From assembly GCA_963737835.1 (NCBI GenBank), contig CAVTUH010000001.1, positions 1,488,001-1,552,000 on the forward strand: a DNA stretch of 64,000 nt. Direction: 5' to 3'. The stretch is from Palsa-1248 sp963737835 (GTDB lineage: Bacteria; Gemmatimonadota; Gemmatimonadetes; Gemmatimonadales; Gemmatimonadaceae). Shown piece after piece: positions 45,683 to 55,369 of this stretch (position 1 is the stretch's first letter; each line of letters starts with the position of its first letter). The translations under genes and the position numbers were made by a program. The notes below the pieces were generated by a model that was not told where the DNA came from, searched no databases, and saw only the letters and a list, made by a program, of their open reading frames with translations.

Positions 45683-46520
45683 GCTCGTCGGCGCGCAGGG
45701 CGGCGTACGGCGCGCCGGGCCGGTCACTCAGCCAGTGGTCGAGCGCGGCCGCCACGGATCGGGCGGTTCTCGGGTGTGCGAGATCGCCGGGATGCAGCGC
45801 GATACGCACATACGGCGCTCCACGCTGTGCTCGCCACCGGGCTGCGGCGACTGCCACCGATCCGTATGCGCGGAGCGCGGTCCGGCCGCTCCACCGCAGG
45901 ACGGGCGACGGGATCTCCGTCACGTGATCGCCCATGTGGATTCGCACGGATTGCGCATCCTCGCTGAATCGAAGCCCGGCGCGTCCCACGGCGCGCCAAC
46001 ATGTCGGGCGCGCGAGCCACGCCGGCGGCACGAACCCGATCGGGTCGAGGCCAAGTCTGCGCAGACACCCGAGCCCACGCTCGATTCGCTCGGCGGCCCG
46101 GGGTTCGTCGAGCATCAGGAACTCGCCTTCCCGCGCCGTGCGACCCCACGCACGCCACGCATCAGGCCACCGGCGTGTGAGTCCATACTCATCGTGGCGC
46201 TCGCCATGCAGAAACACCTCGGCACCCTGGTGCGCGCACTCGCATACCCAGCGCATGAAGGCCGGTGCCGTCTCGAGCGGCGCATTCCCGTGCCAGTTCG
46301 GTACGACGAGCAACGCCGGGGTAATCGCCCGAGCTTGGCAGAGCTCCCAGAGCTCGCGTACGCGCCGTTCAAGCGGTGGGGCGACGTCATGAATGGAAAC
46401 GAGCAGAGCGCGCGGTGGCGCCCCGCTGGCGCCTGCCGGTCGCGTACTAGGCGACGATGCGGCGGTAGACGTCAAAGATCCGATCGAAGACGCGGCTCCA
46501 GGAGTGCTCACGTTCCGCAT
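45675..46520 (-). CDS. DUF2334-type polysaccharide-deacetylase-like protein
   Basis: The recognisable domain begins ALLVSIHDVAPPLERRVREL, the metal-binding first motif of NodB-like deacetylases (HDV). It continues with VPNWHGNAPLE, AEVFLHGERHDEYGL (the second His motif), GFVPPAWLARPTCWRAVGRA and ALHPGDLAH. That makes it a likely deacetylase of a glycan or glycolipid. The start is doubtful: the nearest ATG is 46520, 74 bases inside the upstream GT4 gene, while the domain itself begins just after that gene's stop. A non-standard start near 46430 is possible. Confidence 0.78.
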   Translation of the reverse strand: MRNVSTPGAASSIGSLTSTAASSPSTRPAGASGAPPRALLVSIHDVAPPLERRVRELWELCQARAITPALLVVPNWHGNAPLETAPAFMRWVCECAHQGAEVFLHGERHDEYGLTRRWPDAWRAWGRTAREGEFLMLDEPRAAERIERGLGCLRRLGLDPIGFVPPAWLARPTCWRAVGRAGLRFSEDAQSVRIHMGDHVTEIPSPVLRWSGRTALRAYGSVAVAAARWRAQRGAPYVRIALHPGDLAHPRTARSVAAALDHWLSDRPGAPYAALRADERA

Positions 46521-47712
46521 AAGCGCGACCCAATGCACCCAGCCGCGGCCAATCACTCGGCGTGTGCAGCATGCGGACCGCGACTTCAGCCAGCGCGCCG
46601 GCGTCACCGGAGGCAAAAAGGGCACCGCCGCCTGATTGACGGATCTGCTCCGAGACGCCGCCCCGGTCCGCCGAGATGACTGGGGTCCCCAATGCGGCGG
46701 CCTCGAGTGCGGAGAGCCCGAACGTCTCGATCGATCCGGGCGAAATGAAGATGTCGAGCGCCGCGAGCACGTTCGCCAGCTGTTCGCGATCGTTTTGATA
46801 GGGGATCCAGATGACCCGCGAGCCGCGGCTGTGCGCGCGGAGCCGACGCCGGGCCGGCCCATCTCCGACCAACGCCAGATATGCGTCCGTCCGCTGCTCG
46901 ATCATCTCCCACGCCTCGACCAGGACGTCGACTTCCTTCTCACGGGCGAAGCGCCCGACGAATCCGACGACAGGTGCGTTGGGCGGCAGTCCGATGAGCT
47001 CACGGGTTTGCGAAGCGTCCGCGCGTCGTCGCGGATGAAAGTGTGCGAGATCCACGCCCAACGGGATCTGGACGACGCGTAGGGCGCCATGGACTCGGAG
47101 GTCGTTCGCCATGAAGTCGGAGGCGACAATGGTTGCCTCGAACTCCTGGTTGAGTCGCCGCACGTACCGCCAGAGCGCGTTGCTGGCCTGCTGGCGAACG
47201 CGCGACGCCCGCTCGGGGAATGCGCAGATCGTCCGCGGGAAGTTGCTATGAAAGAACATCACTAGCGGCACGTCGAAGCGGCGGGCCGCGCGGCGGGTGA
47301 TCCACGGCACGAGGAATGGACTTCCGACCTCGATGATGTCCGGTCGTTCGTGCTCGACAATGCGCTGGATCGACCGCGTCGCGAGCATGAAGCGATAGGG
47401 GTGCTGTGTCGGAATTCGCGGGCCGCGGAGGCGGTAGCACCGCACGCCGTCACCAGTCGTGATGGAGTCGCGGGCGCCAGGAATGACGAGCACCTGTCGC
47501 AGCCCCGATCGGTCCTCTACGTACCGGGCCTTCTGCAGGAGATATGTCTTGACCCCGCCACTCGTCTCGCCAAACCACTTCGTGATATCGAGTACGCTGA
47601 GCTCCGCAAGCGGCCGGACGTGGGGAGGCAGATCAGCGTCAGCGAGATCGAACGGTGCGGACGGGTTCGCCGCGGGAAAGAGTCGTTGTTCAATAGGAGC
47701 TGTGGCAGTCAT
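46447..47712 (-). CDS. family 4 glycosyltransferase
   Basis: A 421-residue GT-B enzyme. It starts MTATAPIEQRLFPAANPSAP; the acceptor half has ITKWFGETSGGVKTYLLQKA and IIEVGSPFLVPWITRRAARR. The donor half has VVGFVGRFAREKEVDVLVEA, YLALVGDGPARRRL, and DIFISPGSIETFGLSALEAA. It heads the cluster with the deacetylase-like, flippase-like and second GT4 genes. A GT4 followed by a deacetylase-like step suggests glycolipid or oligosaccharide assembly, but the product cannot be named. Confidence 0.88.
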   Translation of the reverse strand: MTATAPIEQRLFPAANPSAPFDLADADLPPHVRPLAELSVLDITKWFGETSGGVKTYLLQKARYVEDRSGLRQVLVIPGARDSITTGDGVRCYRLRGPRIPTQHPYRFMLATRSIQRIVEHERPDIIEVGSPFLVPWITRRAARRFDVPLVMFFHSNFPRTICAFPERASRVRQQASNALWRYVRRLNQEFEATIVASDFMANDLRVHGALRVVQIPLGVDLAHFHPRRRADASQTRELIGLPPNAPVVGFVGRFAREKEVDVLVEAWEMIEQRTDAYLALVGDGPARRRLRAHSRGSRVIWIPYQNDREQLANVLAALDIFISPGSIETFGLSALEAAALGTPVISADRGGVSEQIRQSGGGALFASGDAGALAEVAVRMLHTPSDWPRLGALGRAYAEREHSWSRVFDRIFDVYRRIVA

Positions 47713-47930
47713 GACATCAAGAAATCGATAGGGCCCAGCCCTGGCGCACCATCGGCAGACCTCGCCGCGGTGCTGGGGTCTAGTAGTTTATTCGCTTCGT
47801 AGCGGACGGCGTGCTCAAGAGTCGATGCTGGGACAGGGGTCCACTGCAACGTGACGGACTTGTGCCCATTTTGGTACCTCGTTCACCATCTCTTAGTGCC
47901 ATAGTCATGCTCGGTGCGTGACGCAAGTTA

Positions 47931-48335
47931 ATGATGGACAAAAAGATGGATAACAAAAGCGACCTCGGCAGGGTCAGGCTGGACAAATGGCTCTGGGCCG
48001 CGCGCTTGTTCAAGACGCGGTCGATCGCGGCCGAGGCGGTGGGTGGCGGCAAGGTGGACGTGAATGGCGAGCGGGCCAAACCCGCGCGGCCGGTCCAGGT
48101 TGGCGATCGGGTCAGCGTGCGGCACCCGCCATTTGAAACCCACGTGGTCGTGCGCGTGGTGAGCGAACACCGCGGCCGCGCCACCGACGCGGCGCGACTG
48201 TACGAAGAGACGCCGGCCAGCCGTACGGCCCGGGAGGCGTTGGCACTACAGCTCCGATCGCTTCCGTCGGGCGGCGACCAGGGCCGTCCGACGAAAAAGG
48301 ATCGTCGTAAGCTCGAGCGGTGGCGTGGGCGTTGA
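47931..48335 (+). CDS. hslR: S4-domain RNA-binding protein, Hsp15 type
   Basis: A 134-residue protein with an S4 domain (VRLDKWLWAARLFKTRSIAA, KVDVNGERAKPARPVQVGD) and a basic C-terminus (GRPTKKDRRKLERWRGR). Hsp15 binds 50S subunits that carry a stranded peptidyl-tRNA. Two closely spaced ATG codons exist (47931, 47934). The gene overlaps the next one by 11 bases. Confidence 0.9.
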   Translation: MMDKKMDNKSDLGRVRLDKWLWAARLFKTRSIAAEAVGGGKVDVNGERAKPARPVQVGDRVSVRHPPFETHVVVRVVSEHRGRATDAARLYEETPASRTAREALALQLRSLPSGGDQGRPTKKDRRKLERWRGR

Positions 48336-49671
48336 CCCACAAGCGGGTACACCATCAGCGCCCGCCGTCGGCCATGCACTTCCAACGCCGGCCGAGCTCG
48401 CGCGCGCGGTGGGCGCGCCAGTGGGTGCAGGAGCCATCGCGATTCGTCGTTTCTGGCGAACGCTCGGACCGGGACTGATCACCGGTGCAGCCGACGACGA
48501 CCCGTCGGGGATCGCGACCTATTCGATAGCCGGTGCGCAGTTCGGGACAGCGCTGTTGTGGACGGCGCTCGTGACATGGCCGCTCATGGCGGCGGTGCAA
48601 ATGATGTGTGCGCGCATCGGGATGGTCACGGGACAGGGCTTGGCAGCGGCATTTCGTCAGCGCTTTCCGCGGCCGGTCATTCTGCTGGCAGCAGGAGCGC
48701 TTCTCCTCGCGAACACGCTCAACATCGGCGCCGACCTCGCCGGCATGGCCGACGCTGCCGGGATGCTCACCGGTACAGCGTCGCACGCTTGGGTGTTCGC
48801 GTTTGGCCTTTTGATCGGCTGGGCGACGCTGTGGCTCCGCTACGGGACGTTTGCTCACGTGCTCAAATGGCTCGCGCTCGTGCTCCTCGCGTACGCAATC
48901 GCAGCCGTTGTCATCGTGCCGCATTGGGGGCCGGTGCTCAGGGCGACAGTCATCCCCACCGTCCCGGCCGGGGCGTGGAGCACGTTGGTCGGTGTGTTCG
49001 GCACGACGATCAGTCCATACCTGTTCTTCTGGCAGGCGTCGCAGGAGGTCGAAGAGCAGCGGGCGCTCGGCCGCAATGGTCGCCAGCGCCGCGGTGCCAC
49101 GCGTGAAGAGCTGATTCACCGGAAGGTCGACGTCGGCGTTGGCACGTTCTCATCCAACGTCGCGATGTTCTTCATCATTCTCACGACCGCCGTGACCTTG
49201 CATGCGCACGGGCTCACCCACCTGGAGACCAGTCGACAGGTTGCCGAAGCCCTGCGTCCGCTGGCAGGCCGCTTCGCTACCCTGCTCTACACCGTCGGCC
49301 TGGTCGGTGTCGGCGCACTCGCCATCCCGACCCTGAGTGGATCCGCCGCGTATGCGCTGGCGGAGGTCTTTGGCTGGCGACAGGGAATCGACCGTGAACC
49401 CAAACGCGCGCCTGCTTTCTATGGCATCATCGTCCTGTCACTCGCCGCCGGCGTCGCGCTGGATTTTGCTCGCGTCAATCCCGTGAAGGCGCTGTACTGG
49501 ACGGCTGTCGTCAACGGAGTGCTTGCCCCGTTTCTTCTCATCGGGGTCGTGCTCACCGCGTCGAGCCGCAAGGTGATGCGGCATCAGCCGAGCTCCCGGC
49601 GCAGCCAGATCATCGTGTGGCTGACGGCCGCGCTGATGTTTGTGGCGGCGGTCGGAATGTTTGTGTTCTGA
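48325..49671 (+). CDS. NRAMP-family transporter with non-canonical metal site
   Basis: A 448-residue transporter with about eleven membrane helices. The first helix has GPGLITGAADDDPSGIATYS: the usual DPGN metal motif reads DPSG (residues 59-62). The sixth helix has GTTISPYLFFWQASQEVEE in place of the canonical MPHN motif, so the metal-binding Met is missing. This variant group is common in bacteria, and its substrate may differ from manganese or iron (related NRMT proteins carry magnesium). GTG at 48325 overlaps hslR. Confidence 0.85.
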   Translation: MGVDPQAGTPSAPAVGHALPTPAELARAVGAPVGAGAIAIRRFWRTLGPGLITGAADDDPSGIATYSIAGAQFGTALLWTALVTWPLMAAVQMMCARIGMVTGQGLAAAFRQRFPRPVILLAAGALLLANTLNIGADLAGMADAAGMLTGTASHAWVFAFGLLIGWATLWLRYGTFAHVLKWLALVLLAYAIAAVVIVPHWGPVLRATVIPTVPAGAWSTLVGVFGTTISPYLFFWQASQEVEEQRALGRNGRQRRGATREELIHRKVDVGVGTFSSNVAMFFIILTTAVTLHAHGLTHLETSRQVAEALRPLAGRFATLLYTVGLVGVGALAIPTLSGSAAYALAEVFGWRQGIDREPKRAPAFYGIIVLSLAAGVALDFARVNPVKALYWTAVVNGVLAPFLLIGVVLTASSRKVMRHQPSSRRSQIIVWLTAALMFVAAVGMFVF

Positions 49672-49673
49672 GG

Positions 49674-49798
49674 GTAGACGTTAGACGGCTGGACGTTGGA
49701 CGTTGGACGTTGGAAAACAAACCTCGGGGCCAGCAGTGGTGCACTTCGCTGGCCCCGAGGTTTCCTTCTAACGTCTAACGTCTTGTATCTAACGTCTA
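49674..49798. repeat. palindromic repeat, family A, between convergent genes
   Basis: A 15-base inverted repeat, AACCTCGGGGCCAGC (49720-49734) and GCTGGCCCCGAGGTT (49748-49762), is flanked by outer arms of GACGTTGGACGTT-type units. It fills the gap between the nramp stop and the pilC stop and probably serves as a two-way terminator. It shares core and arm design with 36071-36190. Confidence 0.85.
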
Positions 49799-50999
49799 CT
49801 TCACCGCATTGATCATGTCGAAGATCGGCAGGTACATGGCGACCACCATGCCGCCGACGACCACGCCGAGGAACACGATCATGACCGGCTCGAGGAGTGA
49901 GAGGAGCGCCGAGACGGCGGCGTCGACCTCTTCGTCGTAGAAGTCGGCGATCTTCGCCAGCATTTCGTCGAGACCACCGGTCTGACTCACCGACGGCGAT
50001 CATCGAGATCACCATTGGAGGAAACACGGCCGACTTGGCCAGCGGGGCGGCAATCGTGTCACCGCCGGCGATACTGGCTCGCGACATCATGATCGCGTCC
50101 TGAATGACCCGGTTGCCGGAGGTCTTGGCCGTGATCTCGAGACCATCGAGAATGCTGACACCGGAGCTGATGAGCGTGCCCAGCGTGCGGGTGAAGCGCG
50201 AGACAGCCGACTTGCGCAACACATCGCCCAGCACCGGGAGGCTCAGCAACAGGCGGTCGATCTGCAGCTTGCCCGATCGGCGTCGCGTAGTAGTTCTTGA
50301 CCGCGAACCCGCCACCGATCGCGCCGCCGACCGTCGCGAGCCCGCCGTATCCGCGGAGGAAGTTCGAGACGCCGATCACGATGCGCGTCGGCAGCGGCAG
50401 TGCGAGGCCGACCGACCCGAACATGTTCTCGAACACCGGGATGACGAAGATCAGCAGCACGCTGCATGGCGATGGCGGCGACTGCCATGATGACGCCGGG
50501 GTAGATCATGGCGCCCTTCACCTTGCGGACCAGGGCGTCGTTCTTCTCCATGAACGTCGCGAGACGCATCAGGATCGTGTCGAGAATACCACCGGCCTCA
50601 CCCGCGGCGACCATGTTGACGTAGAGCTCGTTGAACGCCCTGCGGATGCTTCCGCAGGGCGTCGGCCACGGTGTGCCCCGACTCGACGTCGAACACCACC
50701 GCGCGCGTCACGTCCTGGAGCGCCTTGTTCTCGCTCTGCTTGGCGAGAATGTCCAGCGCCTGCACCAGCGGGAGACCCGAGTTGATCATCGTCGAGAACT
50801 GCCGGGTGAAGATGACGATGTCCCGCATCTTGATGCCGCCACCGCTGGGCTTTCTGCGCTTCGCCTCCTCGTCGACCTTGACGACGGTCAACCGCTGGCG
50901 CCGCAGCTGCGCGACGACGTCCTCGCGGGTGGCCGCGTCGATCGTCGCCGTCTTGAGCTCGCCGTTCAGGGCTCGTGCAGTGTACGTGAAGCTAGGCAT
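49796..50999 (-). CDS. pilC: PilC inner-membrane platform protein, with about four frameshifts
   Basis: Type IV pilus assembly platform (GspF family). Segments in order: FTYTARALNGELKTATIDAA, VIFTRQFSTMINSGLPLVQA, NMVAAGEAGGILDTILMRLA (the classic GspF motif), VLLIFVIPVFENMFGS, LLLSLPVLGDVLRKSAVSRF, RTLGTLISSGVSILDGLEIT, and SQTGGLDEMLAKIADFYDEE then LLSLLEPVMIVFLGVVVGGM. They lie in different frames, with breaks near 50645, 50465, 50275 and 49990. The whole family architecture is present, so the gene is probably intact in the organism. It is last of pilB-pilT-pilC. Confidence 0.9.
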
Positions 51000-51073
51000 A
51001 GTTTGGTTTTCCGAGTGGTATAGCTCGCGGATGTTGCATGCCGACCCAGCTCGAGATCCAACGCGCCGGCCGC

Positions 51074-51106
51074 AAACCCCTGATCCCTAACCCCTAACCC
51101 CTGGCT
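51074..51106. repeat. short CCCTAA/CCCTGA-type repeat between pilT and pilC
   Basis: About 33 bases made of CCCTGAT, CCCTAAC and CCCCTAACC units, in the 135-base gap between pilT and pilC. The reverse reading (GGGGATCAGGGG) resembles the family C units at 31310-31407. It is not telomeric. Confidence 0.6.
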
Positions 51107-51134
51107 CTTTGACGACCGTCCCCGCCCGCCGGTC

Positions 51135-52323
51135 TCACCGCCGGCCGCCGGCGGGCGCCCGTTGCGGTGGTGGCCCCGTCGGTTTGCCATCCCCGTCCTC
51201 CGGCGCCAGATGCCCCACCATGCGCAGTAACTCGTTGGGGTCACTCGAGACCCGCAGGCACTCATCGAGCTCCACCTCGCGCCCCATGTACAGGTTGTAG
51301 AGCGCATCGTTGAGCGTTTGCATGCCGTATTTCTTCCCGGACTGCATCAGGGAATAGATCTGGTGGACCTTGTCGTCGCGGATCAGCGCCCGGATGGCCG
51401 GCGTGACAACGAGGATCTCGGCCGCCAACGACGCGCCCCCGCCCCTTGGCCTTCGGCAGCAGCGTCTGGGTGATGATCCCCTCGAGCACGAACGCCAGCT
51501 GGGCGCGCACCTGCGACTGCTGGTGCGACGGGAAAACGTCGATGATGCGGTTGACCGCCTCGGCCGCCGAGTTGGTGTGCAGCGTCGCGAAGGCCAGGTG
51601 GCCCGTCTCGGCGATCGTCAGCGCGGCCTGGATGGTCTCCAGGTCGCGCATTTCGCCGATCAGAATGACGTCGGGGTCCTCGCGCAGCGCGTACTTCAGC
51701 GCGTTGCTGAAGGACTTGGTGTCGGTCCCGACCTCGCGCTGGTTGACGATGCAGCCCTGATGGCGGTGGATGAACTCGATCGGGTCTTCGACCGTGATGA
51801 TGTGGCCCTTCCGCTCGCGGTTGATCTTGTCGATCATGGCGGCGAGCGTCGTCGACTTGCCCGAGCCCGTCGGGCCCGGTCACCAGCACCAGTCCGCGCG
51901 GCTTCTCGGCCAGCTTGGCGATCACCCCGGGCAGCCCAGGTCCTGGAAGGTCTTCACCGAGAACGGGATCTGCCGGATCACCATCGAGACGCAGCCGCGC
52001 TGCTTGAAGCAGTTGCCGCGGAATCGCGCGAGGTTCTGGATGCCGAACGAGAAGTCCAGCTCGTCCTCGATCTCGAAGCGCTTCTTCTGATTCTCCGTGA
52101 GGACCGAATACGCCAGCATGAGCGTATCCTTGGGCGTCATCACGTACTCGATCTGCGAGTTCGTGATGTCGCCATCGATCCGCAGCTTCGGCCGCTCGCC
52201 GGCCGTGATGTGCAGGTCCGACGCATCGCGCTCGATCATCTCCTCGAGCAGCGCGCGGAGGTTGACACTCTGCTGCGCCGAGGCCGGCGCAGGCCCGGGC
52301 GACGCAGCGGCAGGAACAGTCAT
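51135..52323 (-). CDS. pilT: PilT retraction ATPase, with three frameshifts
   Basis: Motor that depolymerises the pilus. N-terminal domain: LRALLEEMIERDASDLHITA, PKLRIDGDITNS. ATPase core: GLVLVTGP then Walker A (GTGGSGK-type, recovered by removing one base), HIITVEDPIEFIHRHQ, VGTDTKSFSNALKYALREDP, ILIGEMRDLETIQAALTIAE (Walker B), and the AIRNLIRE-like segment AIRALIRDDKVHQIYSLMQS. Breaks occur near 51930 (one C lost), 51885 (one C gained) and 51430. The start is ATG at 52323. A Pro/Gly/Arg-rich tail follows the family's end. Confidence 0.93.
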
Positions 52324-52357
52324 GGCAGGCGGCAAGTGGAGGACGACATCTCTGGAC

Positions 52358-54291
52358 TCATACGCTCGTCTCGCGGACGACTTGCTCCAGCGTGGTGATA
52401 CCCTTCAGGATCTTCAGCCACCCATCCATGCGCAGCGTGAGCATCCCTTCCTCGATCGCCGCGTCACGGATCTCGGCGGCGCCGACGTTCTGGAGGATCA
52501 GCTTGCGCAGGTGGGGAGTCATGAACATGACTTCGTAGAGGCCCTGGCGGCCCTTGAGCCCCGTGCCGGCGCATTCGTTGCATCCACCGCCCTTGAAGAA
52601 CGGGAGCTCGCCTATGGTCGTGTCGAGCGAGAGACGCTCGAGAAACGGTGCGGCTTCCGGCGTCGCGCGGCCTTTGGCATCGCGCAGGGCCTCCTCGGTG
52701 AATCGCATCTCGCGCAGGGTCGTCGACGCCTTGACCTTCATGCCGGCGAAGTCGGCGTCGTCCGGCTGGTACTGCGTCTTGCAGTTCTTGCAGATCCGGC
52801 GCACCAGTCGCTGGGCCAGCACCAGGTTGAGCGCACTCGCGACGTTGAAGGGCTCGAGTCCCATGTCGAGCAAGCGCGTCACGGTCTCGGGCGCCGAGTT
52901 GGTGTGCAGAGTCGATAGCACGAGGTGACCCGTGAGCGCGGCCTTGATGGCGATCCCGCCGGTCTCGAGATCGCGGATCTCGCCGACCATGATGATGTTC
53001 GGGTCCTGACGGAGGAACGCCTTGAGCGCCGCCGCGAACGTCATGCCGATATCGTTGCGGACCAGCACCTGGTTGATCCCGAAGAGGTTGTACTCGACAG
53101 GATCTTCCGCCGTCATGATGTTCACGTCGATGTTGTTGATCTTGGACAGCGCGGAATACAGCGTCGTCGTCTTGCCCGATCCCGTGGGCCCCGTCACGAG
53201 CACCATCCCGTACGGGTTCGAGATCGCCTCCATGAGCTCCCGTTCGGCCCGGGGCTCGATGCCGAACTTCTCGAGATCGAGGGTGAGGTTCCCCTTGTCC
53301 AGGATCCGGAGGACCACCTTCTCGCCGAACAGCGTCGGCAGGGTGGAGACGCGATAATCGATCACGCGCCTCCCCATCTTCAGCTTGATGCGTCCATCCT
53401 GCGGGACGCGGCGCTCGGCGATGTTGAGCTGGGACATGATCTTGAAGCGGGAGATGAGCGCCGGCCTTCATCTTGAGCGGCGGCTTCATGACCTCCTGCA
53501 GCGCGCCGTCGATGCGGTACCGGACCCGCAGCTCGTGCTCGAAGCACTCGAAGTGGATGTCGGATGCGCCGCGACTTACTGCGTCACTCAGGATCCCGTT
53601 GATGAGCTTGACGACCGGCGCGTCATCGACCGCCGCCGCCAGCGCTGCGGCGGTCGGCTCGTCGTCCTTGTCCTCCAGCACTTCGAGATCGCCTTCGGCC
53701 TCTTCGATCTCGTCGAGCAGCGTCTGCATCGCGCTGTCGGACGCGTCATAGTGACGCTCGATTGTGTTGCGGAGCGTGAACTCGCCCGCGAGCACCGGGA
53801 TAGATGTCGTACCGCGTGATGAACTTGAGGTCTTCGATGACGCCCAGATTCGTCGGGTCCGCCATGGCGACCGTGAGCGTCCGGCCGTCGCGCTTGAGCG
53901 GCAGCACGAGGCTCTTCGTGGCGAGATCCGTCGGGATGAGCTTGAGGATCTTCGGGTCGACCTCGAACTTCGACAGGTCAACGGCCGGCATCCGGTATTG
54001 CCGGGCCAGCATCTTCGTCATCTCGATTTCCTGAACGTACCCGAGCTTGACGAGGTGGTAGTTGACGGTGCCGCCGTTCTGCTTCTGCTCCCGCTGGGCC
54101 GTCGCAAGCTGCTCGCGCGTGATCTGGCCGTCCCGGACAAGGGCATCTCCGAGGCGATCGAACGTCAGGGTCGCTGTCAGCGGTGGGGCCACGGCACGGC
54201 TCGCAGGATGATCCAAGCCGCCCGCGGAGTCGCGGTCGGCAGTGGGGAAGGCGGCACGTGTGGAGGACGCGCCCAGCGAAAGTTTCGTCAC
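52358..54291 (-). CDS. pilB: PilB extension ATPase, with two frameshifts
   Basis: Motor that polymerises pilin. The N-terminal part (FDRLGDALVRDGQITREQLA, VDLSKFEVDPKILKLIPTDL) is a GspE-N/MshEN-like domain. The core has SRGASDIHFECFEHELRVRY, ISNPYGMVLVTGPTGSGKTT (Walker A), NIMTAEDPVEYNLFGINQVL, IIMVGEIRDLETGGIAIKAA (Walker B) and the zinc tetracysteine CKNCKTQY then CNECAGTG. Shifts are near 53800 (one C gained) and 53465 (one G gained). It heads pilB-pilT-pilC. ATG at 54291 is used; the first about 40 residues are not conserved. Confidence 0.94.
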
Positions 54292-54328
54292 CGCTGGGCC
54301 CGCTGTGCTTCGGGGCGCTTTCGGGCGT

Positions 54329-55231
54329 CTACGTGGTCACGAGCGCGGTAGCGACGTCACCCACGACCTGGAGCGACCGGGCGGAGATCTTGTCGATCGT
54401 GTCTTCCGGGGTGTGGTGCGGGGGGTAGTCGAGATCGATGACGTCGATCACGCGGATGCCCGCCTTGAGCAGCGGGAGGTGGTCATCGGTCACCGTGTAC
54501 TTCGTTTGCGGCAGAAAGTACCCACCGTATCCGAGGTCGGCGGCCTGTGTCCAGACTCGCTGGACGACCTCCGGGGCGAAATGCACGGAGTTGACCTCTT
54601 GATAGATGTCCAGGTCGCGGTCGCCGATCATGTCCCACAGGATCCCATACAGCGGGCGGTAGCCCGGGTCGGGCAGGTGGGTCGCGAAGTACGTCGATCC
54701 GAGCAACACATCATGCATGGTCGCGAAGTCGCCGTAATCCTCGCCATCCACGAACAGCAGATCGACGCCGACGGTCGGCGGTGTCTTCTTGAGCACATCC
54801 CCGAGCGCGAGAAACAGCGCCACGCCCGAGGCGCCATCGTTGGCACCAGGTACGGGGATGTGCCGTTGCGCCGAATCGCGGGCTTCGTCCGAGATTGGAC
54901 GCGTATCCCAATGCGTCACGTAGAGGACGCGGTCGGTCGCGGTAGGCCGGAAGCGTGCGAGAATGTTGCGGAGCGGCAGGACCGCCCCGTTGGTCGTGGT
55001 GTAGTTCCAGCTTTGAACGATGACCGTGTCGGCCCGCAGTCGCATCTGGGCGATGATCCAGTCACCGCCACGCTGCGCCCCTGGCGTTCCGGGGACGCGC
55101 GGCCCAAATGCGAGGAGCGTCCTGGCGTAGCCCATTGCGGCCTCGCCGTCGAACGCCGTGCGGGGTTGGATGCTACGCTGACAGCCCCAGAGGGACAGGA
55201 CAGCGCACGCGACAAAAACTGACAATTTCAC
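54329..55231 (-). CDS. M28-family peptidase / glutaminyl-cyclase-like lipoprotein
   Basis: A 300-residue protein exported as a lipoprotein: GTG at 55231 gives LSVFVACAVLSLWGC with the lipobox Cys. The zinc ligands of the M28 fold are visible: THWDTRP (His), GANDGASGVALFLAL (Asp), DLLFVDGEDYGD (catalytic acid and Glu/Asp ligand), WDMIGDRDLDIY (Asp) and VTDDHLPLLKAG (His). The pair DGEDYGD and DDHLPLL is typical of bacterial glutaminyl-peptide cyclotransferases within M28, so it may cyclise N-terminal Gln rather than cleave peptides. A longer in-frame start at 55405 exists but would bury the signal. Confidence 0.83.
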   Translation of the reverse strand: MKLSVFVACAVLSLWGCQRSIQPRTAFDGEAAMGYARTLLAFGPRVPGTPGAQRGGDWIIAQMRLRADTVIVQSWNYTTTNGAVLPLRNILARFRPTATDRVLYVTHWDTRPISDEARDSAQRHIPVPGANDGASGVALFLALGDVLKKTPPTVGVDLLFVDGEDYGDFATMHDVLLGSTYFATHLPDPGYRPLYGILWDMIGDRDLDIYQEVNSVHFAPEVVQRVWTQAADLGYGGYFLPQTKYTVTDDHLPLLKAGIRVIDVIDLDYPPHHTPEDTIDKISARSLQVVGDVATALVTT

Positions 55232-55369
55232 GGGCGGGTGAATGGGTGCGACCAGTCGGCCGATGCCGCTGGCGGTCCGGTCGAGGACGCCGATCGCGCC
55301 CCTTCTGTTACCCGCCCTGCGAGCCCTTCGGCCTTGAATTTGACGATTGACAGAGCGGAATTTCAAACC

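Noticed and set aside
47713..47930. tRNA or small RNA gene in the 218-base divergent gap
   Set aside because: No cloverleaf, T-loop consensus or strong terminator could be found by eye.
51074..51106. CCCTAA-type run suggesting a telomere-like or linear end
   Set aside because: Only a few irregular units, internal to the pilT-pilC operon gap, and related to the family C repeat.
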